The notes below the pieces were generated by a model that ran no database searches, was not told the DNA's origin, and saw nothing but the letters and a program-made list of their open reading frames with translations. 64,000 bases of DNA from Lachnospiraceae bacterium Marseille-Q4251 (GTDB lineage Bacteria; Bacillota; Clostridia; Lachnospirales; Lachnospiraceae): assembly GCA_018223435.1 (NCBI GenBank), contig JAGTTO010000001.1, positions 1-64,000 of the forward strand, read 5' to 3'. Position numbers and translations under genes: made by a program. This document shows, one piece after another, positions 8,610-17,768 of this stretch (position 1 is the stretch's first letter; each line of letters starts with the position of its first letter).

Positions 8610-9799
8610 AAAAATATCAGCGTATTTTTACAATCGTTCTGGATTCTCTTGGCGTGGGTGCCATGCCGGATGCCGCAGAGTACGGAGACGCAGGCTGTGA
8701 CACCTTAGGGCATATCGCAGCGCGGACAGAGAATTTCAAGATTCCGAACCTTCAGAAGCTGGGTATGGCAAATCTTCATCAGCTTCAGGGTGTAGCGCCA
8801 GTGGAAGCGCCCCTGGCCCGCTATGGAAAACTGAGAGAAGCCAGCCGCGGAAAAGATACCATGACCGGCCACTGGGAGATGATGGGACTGCATATCACGA
8901 CCCCGTTTAAGACCTTTACGGAGCACGGTTTCCCACCCGAACTCATTGAGGAGCTGGAGAAGCGTACAGGCCATAAAGTGATCGGCAACAAGAGCGCCAG
9001 CGGAACCGAGATTCTGGATGAGCTGGGAGAAGAAGAGATCGCGACGGGGCATATGATCGTTTACACCTCTGCCGATTCCGTACTCCAGATCTGCGGAAAC
9101 GAGGAGACCTTCGGCCTGGATGAGCTCTATCGCTGTTGTGAGATTGCCAGAGAGCTGACGATGAAGGACGAGTGGAAGGTCGGCCGTGTCATCGCAAGAC
9201 CCTATGTGGGCAGGAAAAAAGGAGAGTTCAAGCGCACCAGCAACCGTCACGACTATGCGCTGAAGCCCTTCGGAAGAACAGCTCTCAACGTGTTGAAGGA
9301 TGCGGGGCTGGATGTGATCTCTGTAGGAAAAATCTATGATATTTTCGACGGGGAAGGACTGACCGAGTCCAACAAGTCCAAGAGTTCCGTTCACGGCATG
9401 GAGCAGACCATCGAGATCGCGAAGAGAGATTTCCAGGGCCTCTGCTTTGTGAATCTGGTGGATTTTGACGCCCTCTGGGGACACCGGAGAAACGTGGCGG
9501 GCTATGCGGCAGAGCTGGAGCGGTTTGATGTGAAATTAGGCGAGCTTCTGAAAGAACTGAAAGGAGATGATCTTCTGATTCTGACTGCGGATCATGGAAA
9601 CGACCCCACCCATACGGGAACCGACCACACCAGAGAAAAAGTGCCCTTCCTGGCTTATTCCCCCTCCATGAAAAACGGGGCGCAGCTGGAAGAGACCGAC
9701 ACCTTTGCCATTATCGGAGCGACGATCACGGATAACTTCGGCCTGAAAATGCCCGAAGGAACGATCGGCACTTCCATCTTAGAAAAACTTACCGACTGA
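8606..9799 (+). CDS. deoB: Phosphopentomutase
   Basis: The 397-residue protein is phosphopentomutase, which interconverts (deoxy)ribose-1- and 5-phosphate and links the phosphorylase to the aldolase encoded beside it. It has the alkaline-phosphatase fold with metal ligands in [16 protein letters not shown] near the N-terminus and [16 protein letters not shown] near the C-terminus. The central cap region contains [12 protein letters not shown], with the phosphorylatable threonine context, and [10 protein letters not shown]. The length matches the family. Start overlaps the udp stop (ATGA), so translation is probably coupled. Confidence 0.96.
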   Translation: MKKYQRIFTIVLDSLGVGAMPDAAEYGDAGCDTLGHIAARTENFKIPNLQKLGMANLHQLQGVAPVEAPLARYGKLREASRGKDTMTGHWEMMGLHITTPFKTFTEHGFPPELIEELEKRTGHKVIGNKSASGTEILDELGEEEIATGHMIVYTSADSVLQICGNEETFGLDELYRCCEIARELTMKDEWKVGRVIARPYVGRKKGEFKRTSNRHDYALKPFGRTALNVLKDAGLDVISVGKIYDIFDGEGLTESNKSKSSVHGMEQTIEIAKRDFQGLCFVNLVDFDALWGHRRNVAGYAAELERFDVKLGELLKELKGDDLLILTADHGNDPTHTGTDHTREKVPFLAYSPSMKNGAQLEETDTFAIIGATITDNFGLKMPEGTIGTSILEKLTD

Positions 9800-9813
9800 A
9801 AAAGGAGAAAAGA

Positions 9814-10482
9814 ATGAATACAAGTGATGTTTTAAAAATCGTAGACCACACCCTGCTGACTCAGACTGCCACCTGGGCAGAGATCAAAGAGATTCTGGAT
9901 GACGCCATGAAATTTGGCACCGCTTCCGCCTGTATTCCGGCAGCCTATGTAAAACAGGCCGCGGAGTATGTAGACGGAAAACTTCCGATCTGCACCGTTA
10001 TCGGTTTCCCCAACGGCTACAGCACCACGGCAACAAAAGTTTTTGAGACAAAGGACGCCATTGCAAACGGAGCCAGAGAGATTGATATGGTCATCAACAT
10101 CGGTTTCTTAAAGGACGGCAGATATGATGAGGTGGAAAATGAAATCTGCCAGATCCATGAAGCCTGCAATGGAAAGATCCTGAAAGTCATTATCGAGACC
10201 TGTCTTCTTACCGAGGAAGAGAAAATTAAAATGTGCGAGATCGTCACCAAGTCCGGAGCCGAATTTATCAAGACTTCCACCGGTTTCTCCAAAGCCGGAG
10301 CAACCTTCGAGGATGTGAAGCTCATGAAAGAGCATGTGGGAGAAGGCGTGAAGGTAAAAGCAGCCGGCGGCATCTCTTCTTTTGCTGACGCAGAAGAGTT
10401 CATGCGCCTTGGCGCAGACCGCCTGGGAACCAGCCGTCTCGTGAAGATTATGAAGCAGACAGATAACGGGGCTGGATATTGA
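9814..10482 (+). CDS. deoC: Deoxyribose-phosphate aldolase
   Basis: This 222-residue class I aldolase cleaves 2-deoxyribose-5-phosphate to acetaldehyde and glyceraldehyde-3-phosphate, closing the nucleoside catabolic route of the udp-deoB-deoC operon. Motifs include VDHTLL at the start, [28 protein letters not shown], and [14 protein letters not shown], in which the lysine forms the Schiff base, then [12 protein letters not shown]. It sits 14 bases after deoB with AAAGGAG before the ATG. The operon terminates shortly downstream. Confidence 0.96.
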   Translation: MNTSDVLKIVDHTLLTQTATWAEIKEILDDAMKFGTASACIPAAYVKQAAEYVDGKLPICTVIGFPNGYSTTATKVFETKDAIANGAREIDMVINIGFLKDGRYDEVENEICQIHEACNGKILKVIIETCLLTEEEKIKMCEIVTKSGAEFIKTSTGFSKAGATFEDVKLMKEHVGEGVKVKAAGGISSFADAEEFMRLGADRLGTSRLVKIMKQTDNGAGY

Positions 10483-10530
10483 TAACAGCAGAAAGGCAGA
10501 TCAAAGATTTCGTATAGAACTTTGATCTAA

Positions 10531-10578
10531 AAATCGGGAAGAAGTCTGGCAGAACCAGATTTTCTTCCCGATTTTTTT
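10531..10578 (+). terminator. Rho-independent terminator of the udp-deoB-deoC operon
   Basis: AAATCGGGAAGAA pairs with TTCTTCCCGATTT around an 18-base loop, followed by a T run. It is the first strong terminator after udp. Confidence 0.92.
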
Positions 10579-10651
10579 AAACCAGCTGTTCCGCGCCTGT
10601 GGTGCTCCCACAGCTGTCGACTGCATTTGTAATCCTACTTACTCATACGGT

Positions 10652-10816
10652 CTAGTGTACTGTCTCATTGACTTTCAGTTAAATAACGCAGAATGTTTTT
10701 TCATCGACAAGGCGACTGAACGAGGCGATGCGGTGGCATCGTTGAGTGAAGTCAACGCAGTTCGATGGGAAAACAGGCAAGTTATTTAGCGAAATGTCAA
10801 TGATACAGCACACTAG
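10652..10816. repeat. MITE-like long inverted-repeat element
   Basis: The outer ends CTAGTGTACTGTCTCATTGAC and GTCAATGATACAGCACACTAG (shown as 20-base or shorter arms of a roughly 36-base imperfect repeat, extending to GTTAAATAAC/GTTATTTAGC) are inverted copies. Inside, TTTTTTCATCGA faces TCGATGGGAAAA and CGAGGCGATG faces CATCGTTGAG, so nearly the whole unit folds as one hairpin. There is no coding capacity. The size and structure suit a non-autonomous miniature element, but no second copy lies in this window to prove mobility. Confidence 0.7.
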
Positions 10817-10891
10817 TCTGTCCGATATCCATGAATTCGCTCATGCAGGCATGGCTCATTCATGGCTACCGTCCGGGACTTTCATAGTAAA

Positions 10892-12124
10892 TTACTCCGC
10901 CCAAGTTCCGTTAACGAAGATATCCGTCTCGCTTCCATCCTCGCGGATTCCCACAATATGGAGGTCGTCAGAACCGATCATGAAATCCATATGAATGATG
11001 GAATCGTTAATTCCTTTCGCGTAGATTTCCTCATCGGTCATATCCATGAAACCTTCGATCACTTCAGAGAAACCTCGGCCGGCAGCAACGTGGCAGCAGG
11101 CATTCTCATCAAAAAGGGTGTTGAAGAACATGAGACCGGACTGGTTGATGGGGGATTCCTTGGGAACCAGTGCAACCTCGCCCAGCATGGAAGCACCCTC
11201 GTCCATGGAGAACATTTTCTTCAGGACTTCTTCTCCTTCTTCTGCGTGACAGTCCACGACTCTTCCGTCTTTGAAATCAACGGTAAAGTTGTTGATAACC
11301 TGACCGGAACGGCTTAACGGCTTGGTGGAAACCAGACGGCCCTCACATTTGCCTCTCATAGGGCTGGTGAAAACCTCCTCAGTGGGCATATTCGGAACGA
11401 AGAAAGCGCCGTTTACATGGTTGATGTCACCTGCGCTGCCCCATTTGGCACCCGGAATCAGCTCTACGGTAAAGTCTGTACCGTTGCTGCTGGTGTAATG
11501 AAGAGATTTGAAGTTCTGCTCGGTGAGCCAGTTGGCCTTCTGGGTCATGCGGTCGTTGTGTGCCTGCCAGATCTTCTCGGCATCCTCGCCGTCTTTTAAG
11601 TAAACGCAGTCAAAAATCGCATCCCACAGCTTCTCAACAGCTATTTCCTCAGTCTCGTTCGGGAAGATTTTTTTCGCCCACTTCGGGGAAGCTGCAGCGA
11701 CGATGAGCCATTGGTGTTTGCCGTCAATCTGATCGCGGTATTTTTTGAGAACTTTCTGACGCATCTGGCTGACGGTGGAGATGAGATCCGGGGAAATACC
11801 AGCCAGCTCATCCGGATCAGAGGAATCAATAAAGATACGAACCGGAAGCTGCTCTACCATCTGTTTTGTGCGTTCTTCCTCCCAGACGGGAACCTCGCCG
11901 AGAACTTCAGCGGAAGCGTACTGGTAATCCAGTTTGTTGATCTCTCCACAGGACCAGAAAAGCTCTACGCGGCTTGCGCCTGCTTTATAGCACTCCTCAG
12001 TTACCATTTTTGCAAGGGGAACCTGATCTACGCCAACCTGCAGACGGACAACCTGTCCTTTCTGCACATTCGCACCGATTTTTACGATCAGTTTCGCGTA
12101 TTCTCTTAATTTAATTTCATTCAT
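10892..12124 (-). CDS. Aminopeptidase, peptidase family M29
   Basis: The 410-residue protein is a family M29 (AmpS/aminopeptidase T type) metallo-aminopeptidase, a cytoplasmic exopeptidase with a dinuclear metal site. Family stretches include the N-terminal LREYAKLIVKIGANVQKGQ, TDFTVELIPGAKWGSAGD, NMPTEEVFTSPMRGKCEG, the C-terminal LGEVALVPKESPINQSG, FFNTLFDENACCHVAAGRG and HMDFMIGS, which supply the metal-binding Glu, His and Asp residues. The length is that of the family. It is transcribed alone from a TTGCAC/TATACT promoter and converges on the deoC operon across the repeat-filled gap. Confidence 0.93.
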   Translation of the reverse strand: MNEIKLREYAKLIVKIGANVQKGQVVRLQVGVDQVPLAKMVTEECYKAGASRVELFWSCGEINKLDYQYASAEVLGEVPVWEEERTKQMVEQLPVRIFIDSSDPDELAGISPDLISTVSQMRQKVLKKYRDQIDGKHQWLIVAAASPKWAKKIFPNETEEIAVEKLWDAIFDCVYLKDGEDAEKIWQAHNDRMTQKANWLTEQNFKSLHYTSSNGTDFTVELIPGAKWGSAGDINHVNGAFFVPNMPTEEVFTSPMRGKCEGRLVSTKPLSRSGQVINNFTVDFKDGRVVDCHAEEGEEVLKKMFSMDEGASMLGEVALVPKESPINQSGLMFFNTLFDENACCHVAAGRGFSEVIEGFMDMTDEEIYAKGINDSIIHMDFMIGSDDLHIVGIREDGSETDIFVNGTWAE

Positions 12125-12175
12125 AATATCAATCTCCAGTCATTTGTAATTTGTCCGTTGACAGCAGACAGTATG

Positions 12176-12204
12176 AGTATACTCGTTTTTTTTCGGGGGT
12201 GCAA
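12176..12204 (-). promoter_or_regulatory. Promoter for the M29 aminopeptidase gene
   Basis: On the minus strand TTGCAC (12199-12204) and TATACT (12176-12181) are separated by 17 bases, about 50 bases before the start codon. Confidence 0.65.
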
Positions 12205-12219
12205 GGTTTTCAGACCAGT

Positions 12220-13557
12220 TTATACAGCACTTTTTTCATCTGTCCGCAACATCACCTTCGCCTCAAATTTCCCATCCTCATAAGTAAAGCTGCTTCCTCC
12301 GCCATTCTTCTCAGCGATATGCCGCACAGACTGGATGCCGATGCCGTTCCCGGGGCGTTTGGAGGACTGGAAAACGGTATTTTTCTGCTCGATTTTTCCA
12401 TCGAAGGTGTTCTCGACTTGAATGAGAAGAAGATGCGTATGGTGAAGGCAGATCATTACGTCGATTTTCCGCCGGGCAACATTCGTCTTCTGGCTGGCTT
12501 CCAGAGCATTTTCCAGAAGGTTGGAGAGGACGAGGCAAAGATCAATTTCGTCGATGGCAAGCCGGGGCGGCAGATCGATTTTGGCCTGGAAGGGAATATT
12601 TTCCCGCTTTGCCAGGGCGGAATAGTAGCCGAGCACACTGTCCACTGCCTGATTTTCACAGAAATGAAGATCCGAGTTGGGAATTTTGCTGGCTGCGTGG
12701 GAAAGGTATTCCTTGATCTTTTCCAGATCGCCGTTTTCTGCCAGGGCAGACAGCTGAAGAAAATGGTGGCGGATATCGTGCCGTGCCTGACGGGCTTCCT
12801 CAATGGCGGCGCGGAGGTTATCGTAACGGGCCTGCTGGAGAGAAAGAAAGTGATTTTCCTGCTGAAGCCTTGCGTTTCGGTTTAGACTGTCTGCCATGAG
12901 AAGAAACATGGCATAAAAAAGTACCAAAATTGCCAGAAGTACAAGACTGATGACGATATATCCATGTAGGATCCGGCCGGTATACAGTGTGTTGCGGTAT
13001 CTGGGAACCATGAAAAGATTGAGTCCGATAAAGGTCAGCGGCAGAATCCAGAAGATATACCAAGTCCGGGCAAAATTTTTATCGTCGATCATATTTTTTG
13101 CCGCATGGGAGGCAGGATACCAGGTAGCCAGAGCGAAGCTTAAACAGATTGCGTTGTAAAAGAGGCCGGATTTGGTCTGAAACCACAGTTCGTTTTCTGT
13201 CAGATTGAGGTTGGCAGTTGTAATGGCATTTACCGCCCGGGAAAGGCTGTTGAGGCAGGCAAAAACCGCGCAGACAGCCAGAAAAATACTGCCGGACTTC
13301 CAGATGGAGATCCGAAGCGTCTTGTGATAGAGAAACAGGAGCAGCGGCAGCAGAAGAAAAAGAACGGGTAGCGTTGAAATTTGAAAGAAACAGGACAGAA
13401 AACCGCCCGAAATACAGAGCCCCAGAAGCAGGGGAAAAAGCCAGGCTGTCAGTTTCAGAGGTTTCTGCCGCAGATAACTGCTTACCGGAAGATAAGCGAG
13501 GAACATTCCCGGAAGGATCACGGTGAGTTCCAGAAATGGGCACAGAAACTGGTTCAT
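12220..13557 (-). CDS. Sensor histidine kinase, GHKL (AgrC/HPK10-like)
   Basis: The 445-residue protein has about six membrane segments in residues 1-225, a linker helix, and a GHKL ATPase domain. The phosphoacceptor box is QARHDIRHHFLQ (His260), the N box SNLLENALEAS (Asn346, Asn350), and the G box GNGIGIQSVRHIAE near 412. This is the AgrC-like type that usually pairs with LytTR regulators, and the next gene upstream is exactly such a regulator: the two overlap by four bases. No AgrB/AgrD-like gene or precursor peptide is seen nearby, so the signal is unknown. Confidence 0.9.
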   Translation of the reverse strand: MNQFLCPFLELTVILPGMFLAYLPVSSYLRQKPLKLTAWLFPLLLGLCISGGFLSCFFQISTLPVLFLLLPLLLFLYHKTLRISIWKSGSIFLAVCAVFACLNSLSRAVNAITTANLNLTENELWFQTKSGLFYNAICLSFALATWYPASHAAKNMIDDKNFARTWYIFWILPLTFIGLNLFMVPRYRNTLYTGRILHGYIVISLVLLAILVLFYAMFLLMADSLNRNARLQQENHFLSLQQARYDNLRAAIEEARQARHDIRHHFLQLSALAENGDLEKIKEYLSHAASKIPNSDLHFCENQAVDSVLGYYSALAKRENIPFQAKIDLPPRLAIDEIDLCLVLSNLLENALEASQKTNVARRKIDVMICLHHTHLLLIQVENTFDGKIEQKNTVFQSSKRPGNGIGIQSVRHIAEKNGGGSSFTYEDGKFEAKVMLRTDEKSAV

Positions 13558-14276
13558 GGCTGTGTCCCCCTTTGGAAAAGATAATCCATAAAAGTCTGCC
13601 GGGCATCTTTGATGAGCTTCCGGCTGACAGGAATCCGGGTTTCATCGTCCAGAAGGAATTCCTTTCCGTCAAAATCAACGGCGTGTTCCAGATTGATGAC
13701 AATGCCGCGGTTGCAGAGATAGAAACGGGGATCCACTTTTAAAAGCGAAGTAAAGGCTTCAAAGGACTGACGCGTGAGCACTTCCTTTTTCCGGGTGGTG
13801 TGAATATGGATCATATGGGAAAAATGCTCTGCAAATACGATTTTCTGGAAAGGAATCTGGACGTTACTCCCGTTCACTTTGACATCGAGATATTTTCCCG
13901 AAGATGGAATCCGGGAGAGGATCTCGTCAGTCAGCCCGGAAAGCTCTTTCTCCTCATAGGGCTTCACGAGGTAATGCATGGCCCGGACCCGGAAACCTTC
14001 CAGCGCATGATCAGTAGAGGTGGTGGTAAAGACAAGGAGGCAGTCGGAATCGAAGCCTCGAAGCTCTTTTGCCGTTTCGATTCCGTTTGCTCCCGTCATG
14101 TAAATATCCAAAAATACGACCGTAAAAGGCCGTTCTTTTGCTCCTGCAAGAAAGCTTTCTCCATTTTCATATTCAAATAAATCCGCATGAACACCGCGCC
14201 GTGCAAACTGTTCTGTCAGCCTGCTGCATAAAAGTTTCCGTTCATCGGCGATATCATCGACAACTGCAATTCTCAT
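13554..14276 (-). CDS. LytTR-family response regulator
   Basis: The 240-residue protein has a receiver domain (residues 1-125) with acidic pocket VVDD and phosphoacceptor Asp57 in VVFLDIYMTGANG, the conserved Thr/Lys switch region (VKPYEEKEL), and a C-terminal LytTR DNA-binding domain (about 140-235). It is the partner of the overlapping GHKL kinase. Start chosen at 14276, where AAAGGAAG precedes the ATG. A tandem LytTR-like site lies in the intergenic region shared with the divergent secreted-protein gene, which makes that gene and perhaps this operon the likely targets. Confidence 0.93.
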   Translation of the reverse strand: MRIAVVDDIADERKLLCSRLTEQFARRGVHADLFEYENGESFLAGAKERPFTVVFLDIYMTGANGIETAKELRGFDSDCLLVFTTTSTDHALEGFRVRAMHYLVKPYEEKELSGLTDEILSRIPSSGKYLDVKVNGSNVQIPFQKIVFAEHFSHMIHIHTTRKKEVLTRQSFEAFTSLLKVDPRFYLCNRGIVINLEHAVDFDGKEFLLDDETRIPVSRKLIKDARQTFMDYLFQRGTQP

Positions 14277-14308
14277 ATGTATTCTTCCTTTATCCAATAT
14301 CTGGAAAC

Positions 14309-14317
14309 AGTATAGCA
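14309..14317 (-). promoter_or_regulatory. Extended -10 promoter of the regulator/kinase pair
   Basis: On the minus strand TGCTATACT forms an extended -10 element about 33 bases before the regulator start. No good -35 box is seen at 16-18 bases, which would fit an activator-dependent promoter. Confidence 0.45.
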
Positions 14318-14346
14318 CAGAATCATAAAAACGGCTATCGCTCCTT

Positions 14347-14375
14347 ACAATTCGTGCTGTTTTTTGACAGTTCGT
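14347..14375 (+). promoter_or_regulatory. Tandem LytTR-type binding site
   Basis: ACAATTCGT (14347-14355) and ACAGTTCGT (14367-14375) are direct repeats spaced two helical turns apart (20 bases). The second fits the published AgrA-type LytTR half-site consensus [TA][AC][CA]GTTN[AG][TG] at every position, the first at all but one. They end ten bases before the -35 of the divergent secreted-protein promoter, the usual activator position. Confidence 0.65.
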
Positions 14376-14385
14376 GACAGATGGA

Positions 14386-14413
14386 TTGAAAAAAATTCCA
14401 GCTTTTTTATAAT
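14386..14413 (+). promoter_or_regulatory. Promoter of the secreted protein gene
   Basis: TTGAAA (14386-14391), a 16-base spacer and TATAAT (14408-14413), about 30 bases before the start codon and directly downstream of the LytTR-type repeats. Confidence 0.65.
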
Positions 14414-14443
14414 AAAAGCAATAAAACAGGAAGGAGAACGACC

Positions 14444-16459
14444 ATGAAAAAAAGAACGATGATTCTTGCGATGATCGCATTGATGTTTACAACTGGAACT
14501 GGAAAAGTACAGGCAGCAGAGGAGACTTCCGGCCTGACAATAAAACCGCTTACAGAAAAATCGGTGGATGCAAATCCTTATATGGTAAAAAATGACGCCA
14601 ATATCCATCACGACTGCTACAACACAGATACAACGGATGAAGTGCTGCCGCTGGCTATTTACCCGGAGATTCATGTTTCCTATGAAAAAGTGAATGCCAA
14701 CGCTTCTCCGGCGATCTTTTTTGACTCCTACGGCCATGCGGTGGTGCCGTTCTTAGGAGGCCTCGCGATCCGTGACATCAATGCGGATGAGACGACAACT
14801 ATCGGCTATTTTTCGCCCAAGCAGCAGGACGGAGGCGGCTATATGATTCAGAGCTCGTATTCCTTTGTGGATGAGAGCAACCGGCTGGTATGCCCGACGA
14901 GCAACAACCATGTGCTTATGCTGAAAACGATGGATGAAGAGGAAAATGTGCTTCCGGAGTTTGAAAAAGTGCTGGACATTGATATCAAAGCCGTAGCGGA
15001 GGCAGCTCTCGGAAAGACTTTGGATCAGAATTTACTCTCGGTTGTCTTTGATTATGACGGAAATCTCTGGTTTGCCACCGGCGGCTTCCGCATTTATCCG
15101 GACCGGCAGCAGCAGGGAACCTTGGGATATATTTCCCGGACAGCCATCAATGCCATTTTAAATGGAGAAGAGACCGATCTATCAGAGGCAGTATTCGTAT
15201 ATGAGCTGACTCCCGGGGAAGGCGCAGAAAATGGAATTGCGGCCTCCAAAGACGGAGCTGTGATCCTGACCAACCAGAACTGTTATCTGATGCAGGCGGA
15301 TAACGGGGTAAAAAAGGTCTGGGAGACGCCTTATGAGAGCGTCGGAGCAAAAGACAGTGCAGAAGGTGATGCGACTACCGGCGGCGGACTGGCCTGGGGC
15401 AGCGGCTGTTCTCCGTCTCTGACCAAAGATCTGGTGATGTTTACCGATAATCAGAATCCGGTAAATCTTCTTGCGCTGGATATGAAGACGGGGGAAGTGG
15501 TAGCCAGCCTTCCTGTGATCGATGAACTTCCGGAGGGAACACAGGTTTCTGTGGAAAATTCTGCCATCGTATACGATGACGGAGCGGGAACCGTGAGCAC
15601 CATCGTCTGCAACTGGTTTGGAGCGGGCAGTGCCAAACTTGCGGAGGCAGACAGCGATTCTTCCGTACAGAGCTATGAAAATATTTACGATGTGAACTGG
15701 CTGAGACAGGGAAACAAAATGATTATGCCGGGCGTGGAGCGCGTCGATACGGTAAAAACAGAGGATGGCTATGAGATGAAGAGCATCTGGTGCAGAAGTG
15801 ATCTGGCGGACACTTCCATCTTGAAGCTTTCTACAGCAACAGGTTATGTTTACGGCTATGTTCAGGATCTGGAAACCGGTATGTGGCAGTATATCATCCT
15901 GGATTTTGAGACCGGCGAGACGGTATTTACCATGGATGTCGCCAATAAGCCTGGCTATAACAATATGGCTATCGGTATGTATGCGGGAAACAGCGGAAAC
16001 GCCCTTTATTGTCCGACGGGGTATCTGGAGCTTTTAAGACTTCAGGATCGTTTCGTTTATCTGCCGGAAATGCCATACCGTGAAGTGGATCTCGATCAGG
16101 CCATGCGGAATGTGCTGAGCCAGGAAACGTTTGAAGCGGACGGCGGAGAAGGAACGGTTGCCAGCTGGCTGAATACAGTGACGGTGGAAAATGTCCATCC
16201 GAATACGACAGTGGCTCTTCGGATGAAGGGACTTTCCGGAAGCGAGGATGCAATGAAACTCTATGCATATAATACAGAGGGTACATTAGCGGAAGTTCCG
16301 GCTGATCTGTGGCACATTCAGACAGAGAGCGGAGAGACTCCGGAGACCCTTTCCGAGGATGTGCTCTATGAAGTGCATGTTACCGTGGAGGATGGCGGCG
16401 CTTTCGATCTCAGTGATGCGGAAAAAGAGATCAAGGTATCGGCTGTTCTTGGAAATTAA
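14444..16459 (+). CDS. Secreted protein of unknown function, possible beta-propeller
   Basis: The 671-residue product begins with a clear signal peptide (KKR, hydrophobic core, cleavage likely after VQAAE about residue 25). The body is rich in short strand-turn patterns such as DYDGNLWFATGG, ASKDGAVILTNQNCYLM, LALDMKTGEVVASLP and ILDFETGETVF, which resemble PQQ-like or other beta-propeller blades. There is no LPxTG anchor, membrane tail or known catalytic motif. The C-terminal part (about 560-671) looks like a separate beta domain. It is transcribed away from the LytTR regulator pair through a shared control region, so it is the likely output of that system. Function not recognised. Confidence 0.6.
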   Translation: MKKRTMILAMIALMFTTGTGKVQAAEETSGLTIKPLTEKSVDANPYMVKNDANIHHDCYNTDTTDEVLPLAIYPEIHVSYEKVNANASPAIFFDSYGHAVVPFLGGLAIRDINADETTTIGYFSPKQQDGGGYMIQSSYSFVDESNRLVCPTSNNHVLMLKTMDEEENVLPEFEKVLDIDIKAVAEAALGKTLDQNLLSVVFDYDGNLWFATGGFRIYPDRQQQGTLGYISRTAINAILNGEETDLSEAVFVYELTPGEGAENGIAASKDGAVILTNQNCYLMQADNGVKKVWETPYESVGAKDSAEGDATTGGGLAWGSGCSPSLTKDLVMFTDNQNPVNLLALDMKTGEVVASLPVIDELPEGTQVSVENSAIVYDDGAGTVSTIVCNWFGAGSAKLAEADSDSSVQSYENIYDVNWLRQGNKMIMPGVERVDTVKTEDGYEMKSIWCRSDLADTSILKLSTATGYVYGYVQDLETGMWQYIILDFETGETVFTMDVANKPGYNNMAIGMYAGNSGNALYCPTGYLELLRLQDRFVYLPEMPYREVDLDQAMRNVLSQETFEADGGEGTVASWLNTVTVENVHPNTTVALRMKGLSGSEDAMKLYAYNTEGTLAEVPADLWHIQTESGETPETLSEDVLYEVHVTVEDGGAFDLSDAEKEIKVSAVLGN

Positions 16460-16549
16460 AGCAAAAACCACACGAAACCCCAGCCCTGCCTCCGCAACCG
16501 CCAGTTGACAGATTTTCAGCCCGAAATGGTGGTACGCAACCGGAAAAAC

Positions 16550-16558
16550 TGTTATACT
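16550..16558 (+). promoter_or_regulatory. Extended -10 promoter of the XRE regulator gene
   Basis: TGTTATACT lies about 35 bases before the start codon; no matching -35 is seen. A TTGACA at 16505-16510 is too distant to pair with it. Confidence 0.4.
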
Positions 16559-16593
16559 TTCCCCATCAAAACACTTGAAGGGGAGATGAAAAA

Positions 16594-17580
16594 ATGATCT
16601 TAGCGAATAAGATTACAGAGGAAAGAAAAAAGAACGGCTGGTCGCAGGAAGAGCTGGCGAATCAGTTGGGAGTATCCAGGCAGGCTGTCTCAAAATGGGA
16701 AAGTGCAAGCTCGGTGCCGGATCTGCAGAGAGTGTTGGAGCTTTCAAAGCTCTTTGGGGTTACGACAGATTATCTTTTGAAAGATGAGATGGGACCGGAA
16801 CCTGTGGCGGAGCGCATGGTCTATGATGGAGAGGAGCTTCGGAAGGTCTCCATGGAAGAAGCCAATGCTTTTCTGGATCTGAAAGAAAAAGGCGCTGAGA
16901 TTGTGGCCAATGCCACGACGTTGTGTATCATCAGCCCAATTCTCCTGATCGTTCTTGGAGCAATCAGTGAGGATCAGATACTTCCTGTTTCTGAAGGAGT
17001 AGCAGCGGGCGCTGGTCTGGTCTTTTTGCTTGGTCTGGTCGCTGTTGCCGTCTATCTTTTCATTACCTATGGAATCCGGGAAGACCGTATGGCTCATCTG
17101 GAAAAGGAAAGCTTTGAGACGGAATACGGTGTCACCGGAATGGTAGAGGAAAAAAGAGCTTTCTATGAACCTGTATTTGCCAGAGAAATGGCCATCGGGG
17201 TAGTTCTTTGTATTCTTTCCGTCATCCCGATTGTCATTGCAGGCACCATGAATGCAGCAGATTATATCTGCGCTTTCTGTGTGGGCTTCCTGCTTCTGAT
17301 CATTGCTGTCGGAGTGAACCGGATCATCCGGGTAAGCATGATAAAGGGCAGTTATGATACCCTGCTTCAGGAAGGGGAATTTAGCAGAAAAGAAAAACGA
17401 ATGAAGAAGAAAACCGATGTTTTCACTAATGCATACTGGTGTTTGGCTACTGCCATTTATCTGGGCTGGAGCTTCTGGAGCGAAAGATGGGATTTTACCT
17501 GGATTCTGTGGGTGGTTGCAGGTGTCTTATATGCGGCCCTGCTTGGAATTGTGAAAGTATTTGTGAAAAAAGAAGAATAA
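16594..17580 (+). CDS. XRE-family HTH regulator with membrane domain
   Basis: The 328-residue protein has an N-terminal helix-turn-helix of the Cro/CI type (residues about 7-60: [20 protein letters not shown]) and a C-terminal part with some six hydrophobic segments (about 110-325). Such membrane-attached XRE proteins are common in Clostridia, and their targets are mostly unknown. GGGGAG precedes the ATG. The gene is monocistronic: an extended -10 promoter before it and a terminator after it. It could regulate itself or the adjacent secreted-protein gene; the sequence does not show which. Confidence 0.85.
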   Translation: MILANKITEERKKNGWSQEELANQLGVSRQAVSKWESASSVPDLQRVLELSKLFGVTTDYLLKDEMGPEPVAERMVYDGEELRKVSMEEANAFLDLKEKGAEIVANATTLCIISPILLIVLGAISEDQILPVSEGVAAGAGLVFLLGLVAVAVYLFITYGIREDRMAHLEKESFETEYGVTGMVEEKRAFYEPVFAREMAIGVVLCILSVIPIVIAGTMNAADYICAFCVGFLLLIIAVGVNRIIRVSMIKGSYDTLLQEGEFSRKEKRMKKKTDVFTNAYWCLATAIYLGWSFWSERWDFTWILWVVAGVLYAALLGIVKVFVKKEE

Positions 17581-17593
17581 GGAAAATAACAGG

Positions 17594-17624
17594 CGGAGCG
17601 TAAACAAAAAGCGCTCCGTTTTTT
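17594..17624 (+). terminator. Rho-independent terminator after the XRE gene
   Basis: CGGAGCG pairs with CGCTCCG across an 11-base loop, followed by six T. Confidence 0.85.
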
Positions 17625-17650
17625 CTATTTGAGAACTTTTCCCGGAATTC

Positions 17651-17679
17651 TTGCAAGTTTGCATGTTTCGTGCTAAAAT
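17651..17679 (+). promoter_or_regulatory. Promoter of the mutS operon
   Basis: TTGCAA (17651-17656), 17-base spacer, TAAAAT (17674-17679) with an extended TGC before the -10, about 90 bases before mutS. Confidence 0.65.
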
Positions 17680-17768
17680 TGCATCTGTGTTTTTGGGTCC
17701 TGAGGTAAGTGGGACTGGAAAAAGAAGCGAAACGATAGAAGAGAAGACTTTAGGAGCATATAAATTAA

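Larger units (their letters stand above)
10483..10891. other. Gene-free stretch holding a terminator and hairpin repeats
   Basis: This 409-base gap between deoC (+) and the M29 aminopeptidase (-) contains the operon terminator (10531-10578), a 165-base inverted-repeat element (10652-10816), and a second hairpin made of CCATGAAT/ATTCATGG (10829-10865). No credible coding region is seen. Confidence 0.8.

Noticed and set aside
16505..16558. TTGACA (16505) with TATACT (16553) as one promoter
   Set aside because: The gap is about 42 bases, far beyond the 15-19 that sigma factor contact needs; an extended -10 alone is preferred.
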